Shown piece after piece: positions 10,371 through 22,179 of a stretch of 64,000 bases of DNA. The stretch comes from Megaustenia siamemsis (taxonomy: Eukaryota; Mollusca; Gastropoda; Stylommatophora; Ariophantidae): positions 35,784,680-35,848,679 of the forward strand of contig JAVIAB010000160.1 of assembly GCA_032433765.1 (NCBI GenBank). The letters are read 5' to 3'. The notes under the pieces are model-generated. The model saw only the letters and a program-made list of their open reading frames with translations. It had not been told where the DNA came from and made no database searches. Numbering within the stretch: the stretch's first letter is position 1; each line of letters begins with the position of its first letter. Both the position numbers and the translations under genes were made by a program.

Positions 10371-11258
10371 GTAGTGTAGTGTAGGAGTGTAGTGTAGGAG
10401 TGTAGAGTATGAGTGTAGCGTAGGAGTGTAGTGTAGGAGTGTAGCGTAGCAGTATAGTGTAGGAGTGTAGTGTAGGAGTTTAGTGTAGGAGTAGCGTAGG
10501 AGTGTAGTGTAGGAGTATAGTGTAGGAGTATAGTGTAGGAGTGTAGCGTAGGAGTGTAGCGTAGGAGTGTAGTGTAGGAGTGTAGTGTAGGAGTATAGTG
10601 TAGGAGTATAGTGTAGGATTGTAGTGTAGGAGTGTAGCGTAGGAGTGTAGTGTATGAGTATAGTGTAGGATTGTAGTGTAGGAGTATAGTGTAGGATTGT
10701 AGTGTAGGAGTATAGTGTAGGAGTATAGCGTAGGAGTGTAGTGGGTGAGTACAGTGTAGGAGTGTAGTGTAGGAGTGTAGCGTAGGAGTACAGTGTAGGA
10801 GTGTAGTGTAGGAGTGTAGCGTAGGAGTATAGCGTAGGAGTGTAGCGTAGGAGTACAGTGTAGGAGTGTAGTGTAGGAGTGTAGCGTAGAAGTATAGTGT
10901 AGGAGTGTAATGTAGGAGTATAGTGTAGGAGTGTAGTATAGGAATATAGTGTAGGAGTGTAGTATAGTAGTGTAGTGTAGGAGTATAGTGTAGGAGTGTA
11001 GTGTAGGGGTGTAGTGTAGGAGTATAGTGTAGGAGTATAGTGTAGGAGTGTAGCGTAGGAGTGTAGCGTAGGAGTGTAGTGTAGGAGTGTTCTGTAGGAG
11101 TGTAGCGTAGGAGTATAGTGTAGGAGTGTAGTGTAGGAGTTTAGCGTAGGAGTATAGTATAGGAGTGTAGTGTGGGAGTGTAGTGTGGGAGTGTAGTGTA
11201 GGAGTGTAGTGTAGGAGTGTAGCGTAGCAGAATAGTGTAATAGTGTAGTGTAGAAGTG
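10371..11258. repeat. 13-bp satellite array, ~68 copies
   Basis: Unit TGTAGGAGTGTAG with CGTAG and TATAG variants. Three units equal 39 bp, so one minus-strand frame stays open for 302 codons as 'LLHYTPTLHSYTT'-like repeats. This is a translation artefact of the array, not a gene. Confidence 0.97.
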
Positions 11259-11324
11259 CAGGTTACACCCCGCCATTTGCCCCTGTCAGCTATGAACCGC
11301 TGGGAACTTCAACCCTGCTGTCGT

Positions 11325-13945
11325 CGGCTTTGCATCCACAAAAAGTGTTCATAAATGTAAGCTACATCCACAATAAGTGTTATTAAGAGTAAGCTACATC
11401 CACAATAAGTGTTATTAAAAGTAAGCTGCATCCACAATAAGTGTTCATAAAAGTAAGCTACATCCACAATAAGTGTTATTAAAAGTAAGCTACATCCACA
11501 ATAAGTGTTATTAAAAGTAAGCTACATCCACAATAAGTGTTATTAAAAGTAAGCTAAATCCACAATAAGTGTTATTAAAAGTAAGCTACATCCACAATAA
11601 GTGTTATTAAAAGTAAGCTACATCTACAATAAGTGTTATTAAAAGTAAGCTGCATCCACAATAAGTGTTATTAAAAGTAAGCTACATCCACAGTAAGTGT
11701 TATTAAGAGTAAGCTACATCCACAATAAGTGTTATTAAGAGTAAGCTACATCCACAATAAGTGTTATTAAAAGTAAGCTACATCCAAAATAAGTGTTATT
11801 AAGAGTAAGCTACATCCACAATAAGTGTTATTAAGAGTAAGCTACATCCACAATAAGTGTTATTAAGAGAAAGCTACATCCACAATAAGTGTTATTAAGA
11901 GTAAGCTACATCCACAATAAGTGTTGTAAAGAGTAAGCTACATCCACAATAAGTGTTATTAAAAGTAAACTACATCCACAATAAGTGTTATTAAGATTAA
12001 GCTACATCCACAATAAGTGTTATTAAGAGTAAGCTACATCCACAATAAGTGTTATTAAGAGTAAGCTACATCCACAATAAGTGTTGTAAAGAGTAAGCTA
12101 CATCCACAATAAGTGTTATTAAGAGTAAGCTACATCCACAATAAGTGTTATTAAGAGTAAGCTACATCCACAATAAGTGTTATTAAGAGTAAGCTACATC
12201 CACAATAAGTGATATTAAGAGTAAGCTACATCCACAATAAGTGTTATTAAAAGTAAGCTACATCCACAATAAGTGTTATTAAAAGTAAGCTACGTCCACA
12301 ATAAGTGTTAATAAAAGTAAGCTACGTCCACAATAAGTGTTATTAAGAGTAAGCTACATCCACAATAAGTGTTATTAAGAGTAAGCTACATCCACATTAA
12401 GTGTTATTAAAAGTAAGCTACATCCACAATAAGTGTTATTAAAAGTAAGCTACGTCCACAATAAGTGTTATTAAGAGTCAGCTACGTCCACAGTGTTATT
12501 AAAAGTAAGCTACATCCACAATAAGCGTTATTAAAAGTAAGCTACATCCACAATAAGTGTTCATAAAAGTAAGCTACATCCACAATAAGTGTTAATAAAA
12601 GTAAGCTACATCCACAATAAGTGTTATTAAGAGTAAGCTACATCCACAATAAGTGTTATTAAGAGTAAGCTACATCCACAATAAGTGTTGTAAAGAGTAA
12701 GCTACATCCACAAGAAGTGTTATTAAGAGTAAGCTACATCCACAATAAGTGTTATTAAGAGTAAGCTACATCCACAATAAGTGTTATTAAGAGTAAGCTA
12801 CATCCACAATAAGTGTTATTAAAAGTAAGCTACATCCACAATAAGTGTTATTAAAAGTAAGCTACATCCACAATAAGTGTTATTAAGAGTACGCTACATC
12901 CACAATAAGTGTTATTAAAAGTAAGCTACATCCACAATAAGTGTTAATAAAAGTAAGCTACATCCACAATAAGTGTTATTAAGAGTAAGCTACATCCACA
13001 ATAAGTGTTATTAAAAGTGAGCTACATCCACAATAAGTGTTATTAAAAGTGAGCTACATCCACAATAAGTGTTATTAAAAGTAAGCTACATCCACAATAA
13101 GTGTTATTAGGAGTAAGCTACATCCACAATAAGTGTTAATAAAAGTAAGCTACATCCACAATAAGTGTTATTAAGAGTAAGCTACATCCACAATAAGTGC
13201 TATGAAAAGTGAGCTACATCCACAATAAGTGTTATTAAAAGTAAGCTACATCCACAATAAGTGTTATTAAAAGTAAGCTACATCCACAATAAGTGTTATT
13301 AAAAGTAAGGTACATCCACAATAAGTGTTATTAAGAGTAAGCTACATCCACAATAAGTGTTAATAAAAGTAAGCTACATTCACAATAAGTGTTATTAAGA
13401 GTAAGCTACATCCACAATAAGTGTTAATAAAAGTAAGCTACATCCACAATAAGTGTTAATAAAAGTAAGCTACATCCACAATAAGTGTTATTAAGAGTGA
13501 GCTACATCCACAATAAGTGTTATTAAAAGTGAGCTACATCCACAATAAGTGTTATTAAGAGTAAGCTACATCCACGATAAGTGTTAATAAGAGTAAGCTA
13601 CATCGACAAAACGTGTTATTAAAAGTGAGCTACATACACAATAAGTGTTATTAAAAGTAAGCTACATCCACAATAAGTGTTATTAAAAGTGAGCTACATC
13701 CACAATAAGTGTTATTAAAAGTAAGCTACATCCACAATAAGTGTTATTAAAAGTGAGCTACATCCACAATAAGTGTTATTAAAAGTGAGCTACATCCACA
13801 ATAAGTGTTATTAAATGTAAGCTACATCCACAATAAGTGCTATTAAAAGTGAGCTATGTCAACAATAAGTGCTATTAAAAGTGAGCTATATCCACAATAA
13901 GTGTTATTAAAAGTGAGCTACATCCACAATAAGTGTTACTAAGAA
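11325..13945. repeat. 32-bp satellite array, ~82 copies
   Basis: Unit AAGCTACATCCACAATAAGT followed by GTTATTAAGAGT. Substitutions recur (AAAAGT/AAGAGT, TTATT/TTAAT/TTGTAA, AAGC/GAGC). The units are contiguous without spacers. Copies at the right edge (13840-13945) are the most divergent. Confidence 0.98.
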
Positions 13946-13969
13946 TAAGCTCTAATTCCATTCTAATCA

Positions 13970-14160
13970 ATTTGGGTATAACAAAGAAGAATATACTAAG
14001 AGTCGGGGTATATAGCAAAGAAAAATATTATAAACGCATTGGTATAACAAAGAGAAATAAGATAAAAGTATGGATTAACGAAGAACAATAATATAAGTCT
14101 GGTTATTACAAAGAAGAATAAAATAAAAGTATGGGTAAAACGAAGAAGAATGATATAGAA
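13970..14160. repeat. Degenerate ~43-bp tandem repeat, ~4-5 copies
   Basis: Diverged units share GTATAACAAAGAAGAATA-like and ATAAAAGTATGG-like blocks. This looks like an old minisatellite beside the 32-bp array. Confidence 0.6.
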
Positions 14161-15294
14161 GTTATCTTCTGAAGTGATCAAAGACAACTTCAATGAACGT
14201 AAGCGGCAAGCAGCCGTGCCAGCAAATGAGCGATGCATTCATTGAAGTTACAAAACTTTGAGTTGTTCGGAAGGAACCGGAACCATGCCGCACAGAACTG
14301 GAAACACTGAGGCAAACTGGGCTATTTTCTTGTGTCTGAAACTGGCACAGTGACTGAGGCCATACCCTTCTTTGTATTTTATGTTTCATTGTCTGGAATT
14401 TAGATTCATTCAGTGCAGCCAACAGCAGCAAGTGTTGGCAGGGAATGGTAGCAGAGTGCGCTGGCATTGTCCACAGTATTTCTGAAACAGAACGTATTCG
14501 CTAACTTAACACTGATGCGACAATACTCAAACTGGTTTCAGGCCTGGGTGGACTGCAAATCAACAGACTACCCAGCATAGAAGCTACTATAACGTTTGAC
14601 ACTGAACCGAAGTGTAAATGCCTAATACAGCTCGATTAGTAACTACGGCTTTACAATACAGAAGCCTCATTACTAGTCTTTTACAAAGTGTTCATGTTAC
14701 AAATGGAATATTATTATCTCAATTATCGAACTCTTGTAACCAATACAAGAGTAGTGGCCGTACATGGAACGAACATTTATTGAGCCTCAGCTTATAGGCT
14801 GTTACGTTCCGGCCAATTCTTGTAAGAAACAGCGAGCGGACCAATAAATGCACATTATAACTATAAGAAGAGGACACATTCTACAGCGAACATAACTCAC
14901 ATCTAGAGCAATTTCTTTCTATACAGATTTATGTGTGCTGATCAGAATTAGATTCATCAGTTGGACAACGTCAGCAATTTGTGTTCCCCCTTTTTTTTAA
15001 TAGGAAATATCGGCTTCTGATCAATCCATCTAAATCATGATTTTATAGACGCCTTTTGGTGGTTCTTCTGGGTATTTTGCTTTCTTGAATATTGCACGCG
15101 CAATTTCTCTCACACACACTCTCTCTCTCACTCACTCATTCATTCTCTCTCTCTTTCAATTATAAAAATTAAATAATTGCATTAATTTGCATGAATCTGT
15201 TACGAGATTAATATTTTTTGTGCACGTAGAATTACACACACAAAAAAAAACTTTAAAAAAATTAATGTATATCCAAATTATCTAGCTAGACAAA
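14161..15294. other. No recognisable feature except a CT-rich tract
   Basis: 1.1 kb without a recognisable gene. A minus-strand ORF of about 100 codons at 14162-14467 has no motif I recognise. A (CT)/(CACT) low-complexity tract lies at about 15105-15155. Confidence 0.5.
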
Positions 15295-15625
15295 ATCACT
15301 AACATAGAATTATGGAAATGTACCAGAAAAACATCAGTGGATAAAGAGATACAGCGAAGACGATGGCGCTGGATAGGACACACACTACGGAAGCCAACTG
15401 AGAGTATTACACAACAGGCCCTTTTTTGGAATCCCCAGGGGAAAAGACAAAGAGGAAGACCAAGGAATTCTTGGAGAAGACAGATAGAAGCAGGGATGAA
15501 GATGATGGGGAAGACATGGAATGATCTTAAAAGAATGGCAAAAAACAGAACGACTTGGAAAGTGTTTGTTGAAGACCTATGCTCCACTGGGAGCTAAAAA
15601 GGTAGAAGCAGAAGAAATTAGCTAG
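15295..15625 (+). mobile_element. RTE-like LINE, C-terminal fragment
   Basis: An 86-codon open frame from 15337 contains 'RRRWRWIGHTLRKP', 'ALFWNPQGKRQRGRPRNSW' and 'MAKNRTTWKVFVEDLC'. This is the conserved C-terminal region of many RTE/BovB-like elements, downstream of the reverse transcriptase domain. It starts abruptly (5' truncation) and ends at a stop near 15597. It is distinct from the 45216-48383 element, whose matching region reads 'GKRKRGRPRETLRR'. Confidence 0.75.
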
Positions 15626-15740
15626 TGTGATCTGCCAGAGAAACCATTCGCTTGTATAGCTCCAAGTGTAGTACCTCTTCCACATCATTCTACGTCACAT
15701 CCTCCTCTTCCTCATCTTTTTTAATATTCCTCCTTCTTAT

Positions 15741-15741
15741 C

Positions 15742-15773
<32 letters not shown>
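15741..15773. repeat. (CAT)n microsatellite
   Basis: About ten trinucleotides in a pyrimidine-rich context. Confidence 0.9.
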
Positions 15774-16044
15774 AACCGTCTTCATCCTTCCCGATCATCT
15801 TTTTTTATTCTCATTGTTATACTCTTTTAACCTCCCAATTCCTACCCTACTCTTCCTCCCCCCCCCTATCCTTATTATCCTCTATTTTCTTCCTTATCCT
15901 CTTGCTTCTCATCCTCTCACCATGATAACGAACTCTCTACAATTTAAAAAAGTAAAAATTATCGTCACGACGTTTATCCAACTGGAAAAGTCTTCCGGAT
16001 TAAATCAAGAACTTCTCAATAAATGCCACATGACTAATGTAGTC

Positions 16045-16155
16045 CGGCAAGTAGTGTATAGATTGACAGTTATTATTTCACCTGCGATAGAAAAAAAAAA
16101 CCCCGCCGGTAATCGAACTGAAGTTTTCCAAATTTGTTATCTGCTAGTTTAATCC
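16045..16155 (-). mobile_element. SINE-like family E, degraded copy
   Basis: On the minus strand a B-box-like CAGTTCGATTACC is followed by a T-run and CTATCGCAGGTGAAATAA. The copy at 20825-20961 shares the T-run, CTATCCGGGGTGAAATAA and further bases. The tRNA head is weak. Confidence 0.4.
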
Positions 16156-16259
16156 TTACTCTTCTTCATTAAATCCTTTGAACTCCGGTCGGAGCAAAGG
16201 GTACTCATAAGAAATCTCCACCCGATCCGGACTGAAGCAAGCATGGACAACTCTACATT

Positions 16260-16575
16260 TGGCTTTCATTTCTATCCGCTATGGACGACTTTTGTGCCTG
16301 AGTCCCCGCTCGTTCCTCCTAGACTTGATTGGTAGGTTCTCTTGTTTGTGTTTCTGCAGAATTTTAATTTTTCTATGTGTGGGTCGTTGGTACAACGCCA
16401 AGACCTTGGAGGACCAGCATGTCTCTCTCTCTGTCTGGCTCCCGTCCTTTGACCTGTCCGGCCTGGTAAACTCAACTGAAAGCTGCTCTACCGCCGCCAT
16501 AGTTCTCGGGATCATTGGAACTCTCAAACCTCCCGCCCTCACCCACCTCGATAAGGTGGAGGTTGATACATGAGG
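16260..16575 (-). mobile_element. Probable 5' region of an RTE-type LINE
   Basis: On the minus strand this GC-richer block carries GACAGGTCAAAGGACGGGAG, GAGACATGCTGGTCCTCCAA and a CAGAAACACAAACAAGAG stretch. These resemble the 5' untranslated region of RTE-like elements as I recall it. The 87-104-codon ORFs on both strands show no domain. The assignment rests on recall and needs a database comparison. Confidence 0.4.
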
Positions 16576-16597
16576 GGTGGGGAGTTTAATTCACAAT

Positions 16598-16655
16598 TTA
16601 TAAATATATATAAATATATATATATATAAATATGTATATATATTTTTTTTTCGTT
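16598..16655. repeat. AT-rich low-complexity tract
   Basis: TATATAAATA-type repeats followed by a T-run. Confidence 0.85.
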
Positions 16656-17174
16656 CTCTAGCTTTTACCTCTGACGGAGTCCATAGAGACTAGAAACTGA
16701 ATTTTGCGTGTTAATCCATTTTTCCATGGCAGCCGTGTGCACAGGGGTCCCTCGCCGCACAGGCAGATAACTTCGACTTCGGAGATACTCATATTTTTTT
16801 TCCGTCGATGAGTAATTGGCGTTTCAAGCCGGGCCTCGCTGCTGAGGCCAGGGGTGGTTGCCTTATTTCTTATAAATATATGAAGGAAAGAAACATAAAT
16901 GAAGATGTAATAATTGACAATTACATTCTTCAGATTTGCGGATAAGACAAGACTGGACAAACCCAACGTTGTTACTGTAAAAGTTTTAAACAAGAGACAA
17001 GCACAAACAAAACAGATCATAAATTGTAATATTATTTTTAAACTAAAGACTCGAAACAGTCGTTACCGTAGAGAAGAGAAAGTAAGATTAGTGTGTTATA
17101 GAGAGTCTCGGGTCATATGACAAGTCAAGTAATGCTTTCAAAGAGTGGTTTTTTTTAAAATTGATATGGATTAC
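16656..17174. other. No recognisable feature
   Basis: A moderately GC-rich block (about 16680-16860) holds a short inverted repeat, GCCTCAGCAGCGAGGC on the minus strand. The minus-strand ORF 16658-17020 (120 codons) has no recognisable domain. Confidence 0.5.
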
Positions 17175-17252
17175 TCATCAGCATCATCATCGAGTACCAA
17201 GCCTGCTAGCGTAGGTGATCATGTCTCTCCACAACTTTCGATCACGACAGTT
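17175..17252 (-). mobile_element. LINE group 1, extreme 3' end
   Basis: CATCAGCATCATCATCGAGT followed by GCGTAGGTGATCATGTCTCT and CCACAACTTTCGATC. This is the ATG-rich tail plus last coding bases of the group seen at 21246-22038, in reverse orientation. Under 80 bp survive. Confidence 0.7.
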
Positions 17253-17987
17253 GAATTACTCAACAAAGGTTAAAAATGCGGTATGTTGGGGGAAGGGCTG
17301 AATAGTGAAGAGAAGAGTCACTGAAGTGTGCAGAAAGAAAGATTATGTCTCACTGAAAAAAAAAAAAGAATGAAAAGAAATAATCCATGTGTGGTCTAAA
17401 GAGAGCTATGAAAAACAAAACGAGCTATGAGACGGTTCTCAAGTACGAAGTGAATACGATCATTTGAAGAGCATGAGATACTGCCAGTAAACCCGGATGA
17501 CTCAGTGCCAGGACGGTTAGGAGATTTCAAGTGGACTGCCAACGGAGCATGAGCGGTACGATTGACATTCTTCCAGAAATGCTCGCTTTATCGTCTAACG
17601 TTTTCCCCAAAGTAGGCAGTAATAGTAGCTTCCACGTGATTACTTTTACTTGTATTCCTATTCCACAAAATAAGGAGAAGCAGACATGAGTAAAGTAAAT
17701 GTTTACGCTGTCGCCCATCTCAGGAGTAGCGCTGCAGAGCTTCAGTTAACTACAGGAGGCATCGTGACAATTCCTCAATCAAAACAGCCAAACAGACGGC
17801 AGAAAAAACATGTTTGGATGTGATAAATAAAGGCCTTAGGGAACTAGAGTTGAGATGTTGGCCAAGTCACGCAGGACATATTCATGGTAACGAAAGAGTT
17901 GATATTATAGCACACAGCGCGGTTTGTCACAGAAACTTTAGTTAACTTGCTCATGTGTGTCTTTCCTGGAAGGTAAAATATACTTCT
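17253..17987. other. No recognisable feature
   Basis: About 0.7 kb of apparently unique non-coding sequence with only a short A-run and small ORFs. Confidence 0.5.
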
Positions 17988-18172
17988 TCTGTTACACTTG
18001 TTATTTGGTTATTTGGTTCTGTTACACTTGTTATTTGGTTATTTGGTTATGTTACACTTGTTATTTGGTTATTTGGTTCTGTTACACTTGTTATTTGGTT
18101 ATTTGGTTCTGTTACACTTGTTATTTGGTTATTTGGTTCTGTTACACTTGTTATTTGGTTCTGTTACAGTTG
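17988..18172. repeat. 30-bp tandem repeat, ~6 copies
   Basis: Unit GTTACACTTGTTATTTGGTT followed by ATTTGGTTCT. The unit is divisible by 3, so all three plus-strand frames stay open and give hydrophobic nonsense peptides. Confidence 0.96.
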
Positions 18173-18364
18173 TAAAGTGCGAGAGTTCAAAGAAACTGTA
18201 TTTACAAATTAAAAAAACATGTAGTTAAAAAGTGAAATTCGCTCCCCGGAAACTCTCAGATTTGTCAATCATTGATCTTTTAGCTATGAGCATTGATTAT
18301 TGTAAGGAAAATATCATTCATGTATATTGACTTTTGTTAACAAATGTGACGTTTTGTGTGTCTT

Positions 18365-18990
18365 CTTCTTCTTCATTTGACTTTCAGCGATGAGGAGGGA
18401 TATAATTTGATGTATTTTTCTATTATGTTAGCTTATCCTGCTGTTATGTTTTCTAGTTTTCCTAATACTCCATCAACCCATCTTTTTCTTTGTCGGCCCT
18501 TGAGTCTGGTGTTATTGCGCCGTTTGTTGAAGGCTCGTTGTGTTGTTTTGAACTTTCTGTCCTACCAAGTGGCAAAACCATTTGATCTGTTATTTCTTTA
18601 TGTATTAAATGGCGGAAATTACTCTTAACTTTTTTTCTCAATTCTTCATTTCTGATTTAATCTCTCACGTTATTTCCTGTCATGCATCCAATATATTTTT
18701 ATTTCGGTTGTCGTTTTTTTTTTTTTTAAATTGTATCAGAGACTAGAGTCTAGGTCATTAATAGCACACCGTCGGAATGAATATTGTATTGTAGAGTGCT
18801 CGTTTAGCTTTCTAGTGTTATTTCTTTGTTGGACAGTAGTTGTTGTGACTGCGCAATGATCTGACAAGCTTTGCTGCATCCTGCATCTACTTTTCCTGCT
18901 TGTGAATTATCGTTTGTTGCTAGACGTTCTCGATTGTTTAATTCAACCACTTGTTTTAATTGTCTGCTCTCTATCGTTATGTTAACGTTC
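18365..18990 (-). mobile_element. LINE group 3, 3' coding fragment, degraded
   Basis: On the minus strand 'DNSQAGK', 'CSKACQII' and 'LLSNKEITLE' match the 34815-35395 element ('DNSQIAK', 'CNKACQII', 'LLFNKEITLE'). The 3' part matches its GATGGATTGACGGAATATTA-type end, followed by the AAAGTCAAATGAAG terminus. Multiple stops and frameshifts are present. Confidence 0.7.
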
Positions 18991-20273
18991 TGAGGATATG
19001 GCTTTCAATTGAGGTTTGTTTAATTAAGGACAGAGACAGAGTTGAGAAGATAACATCAAGGAATTAACTATCTTCAACTTTACACAGTAGCAAGAAATGA
19101 TCGAAGATAGTAAAATGAAGAAGACTCGCGAAGTCTGTCGTGGTGCCCCATCGACCCTGGGGTATAAAAAAAAAGAAGAAAAATGCACAGAATAGGTGGT
19201 TTTTATAATATTTTTAAATCGACTATTAGTGTACACCATGAACAAAATCTGTTGAATTCCGTTATTCTCTGACTGCACTCATATTAAAATTAAGTACCAC
19301 GTCGCGGACGAGTGGGGTATAAAAACCATTTGCTCATTTTTTTTTTAAATTTGATCAGCAGATTGCCAGATAGTGCTCAATTTTTTGTTAACAACTGGCA
19401 TACTTTTGTATGGTCAGCACTTTGCCTATACATTATTTTTTTTAGTATAAACAAACTCTTGGTACCGAGCTACGGCTAACCTTCCATACAATAATATGTC
19501 ATCTAACAACGTCGATGACAAAAGCTTATATGCAATTCTTTTTTAAGACTCTTATCAAAAACATTAATTCATTTTTTTGTAATTATTGCAACTTGAAATT
19601 TTAAAAAAATAAAATAAATAATTCTGACAGAAATGTGTATGTAATTTCATGAAATAAATATTTGCCATGCACTTCGAGAAGTCAGACACGACGAGAACAT
19701 TACAGACAATAGAACTTTGAGCCTATTCGATTACTCGCTATAAAAGTCGGTTACTATTTGGGTTTATCGCTGTTTGGAACTGGTCGTGTCTGGAAGTACA
19801 ACGATTCTGCTCAAAGAAGATTGCTGACGCAGTTTGACTCTTCTTCCTAGAGGTGCTAAGCTTATTTGTCTGTAGAATTTCTGTCCAATGGAAGCAAGAG
19901 TTATAAATAGATTGTAGTAATTCTGAGGAGAAATTGATGAAACCTGATTTATCCCCGGTGAGTTTTCTTCACTATTTTTATTATTGAGTGATACATGTTT
20001 CTGGAAGGTTATTGTTGAATGTGGGCATGCCAGAGCACAGTTTCTATAGATTTCAAATAATATATCATTTATTCACGCAGTTAAAAGGTTAAGTACGTAT
20101 TTACAGCTAGATTAATTAGAAATCAGGTAGAAGTCCTGACTGCGTTTGGTGAGTTTGAAAGGCTTTCGTTTGCAAAAAAAAAAAAAAAAACCGTTATCTA
20201 CATGAATTGGGTGTAGGTAAAGTAGTTGATATCACAGGGATACTTGCAACAAGGACCTTCTGTAACTTGTACA
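18991..20273. other. No recognisable feature
   Basis: 1.3 kb of AT-rich sequence. The ORFs present (84 codons or fewer) have no recognisable motif, and no repeat shared with the rest of the window was found. Confidence 0.5.
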
Positions 20274-20285
20274 ACTTGAGGTAAA

Positions 20286-20546
20286 AAAAAAAAAAATTTA
20301 AAGTACCACCGTCACGCAAGTGGCGTATAGGGAATATGGTGTTAGTGACCATACATTTCACAGATCTTCGGCACATGATTTTTGGGGTAATGTGGTCGGT
20401 ATTACGCCCGTACCGCTTTACTTTCCCAGAAAAAAAAATCCGGTACCCATTAAAGGATGGGCGAACCGGAAGCCGTCGGTTGGAATCGAATTCTACCTCT
20501 TGTCCCTTGTAGTCCAGATCTCTAACCACTGAGCTATCGCGGCTCC
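20286..20546 (-). mobile_element. SINE family A, full copy
   Basis: Full-length match with the head (on plus: CACTGAGCTATCGCGGCTCC) and body. The direct repeat ACTTGAGGTAAA flanks it at 20274-20285 and 20547-20558, a 12-bp target-site duplication. An A-run lies at the left (3') side. Confidence 0.93.
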
Positions 20547-20604
20547 ACTTGAGGTAAAGATAAAGTATTTGTCATTCGGGGCAGGGTTAATGTATTTCAT
20601 ACGG

Positions 20605-21085
20605 AAAATGTAGGAAAATACGAAAGGGAAGCAGTAAGGAAAAGAAAAGCGGTTTTATGTTAAATGAATGACAGGAGGGGGTGCATCTAAAAGATGAGAG
20701 AGAGAGAGAGAGATTGATGAAAAGGAAAAAAATAAGAAAAATGAAGGCTATCTTTACTATCTTTCTTTACGACACATATTAACATTGCTGGTTTATGTCG
20801 AGGGGCTAACGATAGAACCAGAGGGATAAAGGCCGCTTGGTCAAGCAGTCGCCACGACGTATGGGATTGAGGATTTTTATTTCACCCCGGATAGAAAAAA
20901 ATCCTTCCTGTCTACCGCAGGTTCCGAGCATGGTACGCCGGGTTTTCAGCCAGGGAAACGTTACTGAGGAAAAAATGGAGGAAGAAAAATATACAAGAGA
21001 TAGAAACCAAAGGTTTGCAAGGAGACAACTATAGGCGGAGATGACAGAGGAAGTAGGAGCAAAAGGGAGGGTAATGACGTATAAA
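20605..21085. repeat. Interspersed repeat P, copy 1 (interrupted)
   Basis: Left part 20605-20741 (GGGAAGCAGTAAGGAAAAGA, GAGAGATTGATGAAAAG) and right part 20962-21085 (CAAGAGATAGAAA, GGTTTGCAAGGAGACAA, GGAGCAAAAGGGAGGGTAA) match the contiguous copy at 23806-24045. About 220 bp, including SINE-like family E, separates the parts here and is absent from the other copy. Confidence 0.7.
20825..20961 (-). mobile_element. SINE-like family E, inserted in repeat P
   Basis: On the minus strand a T-run and CTATCCGGGGTGAAATAA match the copy at 16045-16155. It lies inside the segment absent from repeat P copy 2, which supports an insertion. The promoter boxes are poorly preserved. Confidence 0.45.
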
Positions 21086-21171
21086 TTATTTCAAATATTA
21101 TAGCATTTCTGTTAATGTAATTGACCACCGTGGCGCGATAAAACCACTCGTGGTTAGGTAAAATACTTGAT

Positions 21172-21245
21172 ATTAGATATATTACTATTCGACATATTAC
21201 TATTCGACATATTACTATTCGACATATTACTATTCGACATATTAT
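21172..21245. repeat. 15-bp tandem repeat, ~5 copies
   Basis: Unit ATATTACTATTCGAC. It ends within about ten bases of the start of the group-1 LINE fragment, so the array abuts the LINE's 5' truncation point. Confidence 0.95.
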
Positions 21246-22038
21246 TAAATAATCCAAGGTATGCTGATGATACAGTCTTAATCGCTAAGAGTGAAAATGA
21301 ATTACAAGAAATGTTAGACATTATAGTAAAGGAAAGCAAAAATAAAGGACTCAGCCTTAATAGCAAAAAGACAGAAGTAACGGTAACCACAAAGAAAAAG
21401 ACATCACCTCAGTGCAAAATAAAAACAAGTGGAACAATATTAAAACAGGTAAATACATTTAAATATTTGGGAACAATGTTAACCTCTGATGGTAGGTGTA
21501 CAACGGAGGTGAGATACAGAATGGCTCAGGCAAAAGCAGCTTTCCAAAAAATGAGGAAGATACTATGCAATCCATTTTTGACAATAAAAACAAGAAAAAG
21601 GGTTCTTAAATGTTATGTAGAGCTAGTGTTAACATATGGATGTGAATCATGGACAATAGGACAACAGAGACGAAAATCACTGGAGGCTGTAGAAATGTGG
21701 TTTTACAGAAGAATTTTGAGAATACTATGGACAGCTAAGAAGATTAATAAAAACGTTCTAAAAGAGGCCAAAACAAAAAAAGAGAGCTAATTTCCAATAT
21801 TAGGAAGAAACAATCATCATTTTTTTGCCATGTAATGAGAAGAGAACAGCTGAAATATATTGTAACAACTGGGACAATTGAGGGACGAAGAGATAGACGG
21901 AAGCAAAGAGAAAAAATACCAGACAGCTTAAGAGAATGGCTTGGCAGAAGGTCAACAACAGAAATGATAAGTACCTGTTAGATCGAAAGTTGTGGAGAGA
22001 CATGATCACCTACGGCAGCAGGATTGGTACTTGATGAT
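21246..22038 (+). mobile_element. LINE group 1, 5'-truncated copy with RT C-terminus
   Basis: Translation from about 21256 gives 'RYADDTVLIAKSENELQEML' (the YxDD catalytic motif of reverse transcriptase), 'FKYLGTMLTSDGRCTTEV', 'YGCESWTIGQQ' and 'WFYRRILRILWTAKKINKNV'. After a stop at about 21790 it continues as 'REQLKYIVTTG', 'KQREKIPDSLREWLGRRSTT' and a WRDMITY-equivalent end, then a GATGATGAT tail. The upstream RT and the endonuclease are missing. It is the best-preserved group-1 copy here, still with a stop and a frameshift. Confidence 0.85.
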
Positions 22039-22179
22039 GATATTACTAAAGTAAATAATAATCTAAAAGGAGAGATCTAAATTACTTGGCAACCCAAGGA
22101 GTACCTAATTCAAAAGTGCTTGGCAATCTAGAGAGGAATTAAAGTACCAGTGAATCTTGAAAGATTATAAAGATCTAGT

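Noticed and set aside
10368..11276. 302-codon Thr/Leu/Tyr-rich minus-strand ORF
   Set aside because: Three 13-bp units make 39 bp, so one frame stays open through the array; there are no other gene signals.
11325..13945. CRISPR array (32-bp direct repeats)
   Set aside because: Repeats are contiguous with no unique spacers, there are no cas genes, and the sequence is eukaryotic.
14162..14467. 101-codon minus-strand ORF as a small gene
   Set aside because: No recognisable domain, homologue or splice/promoter context; it is within chance expectation.
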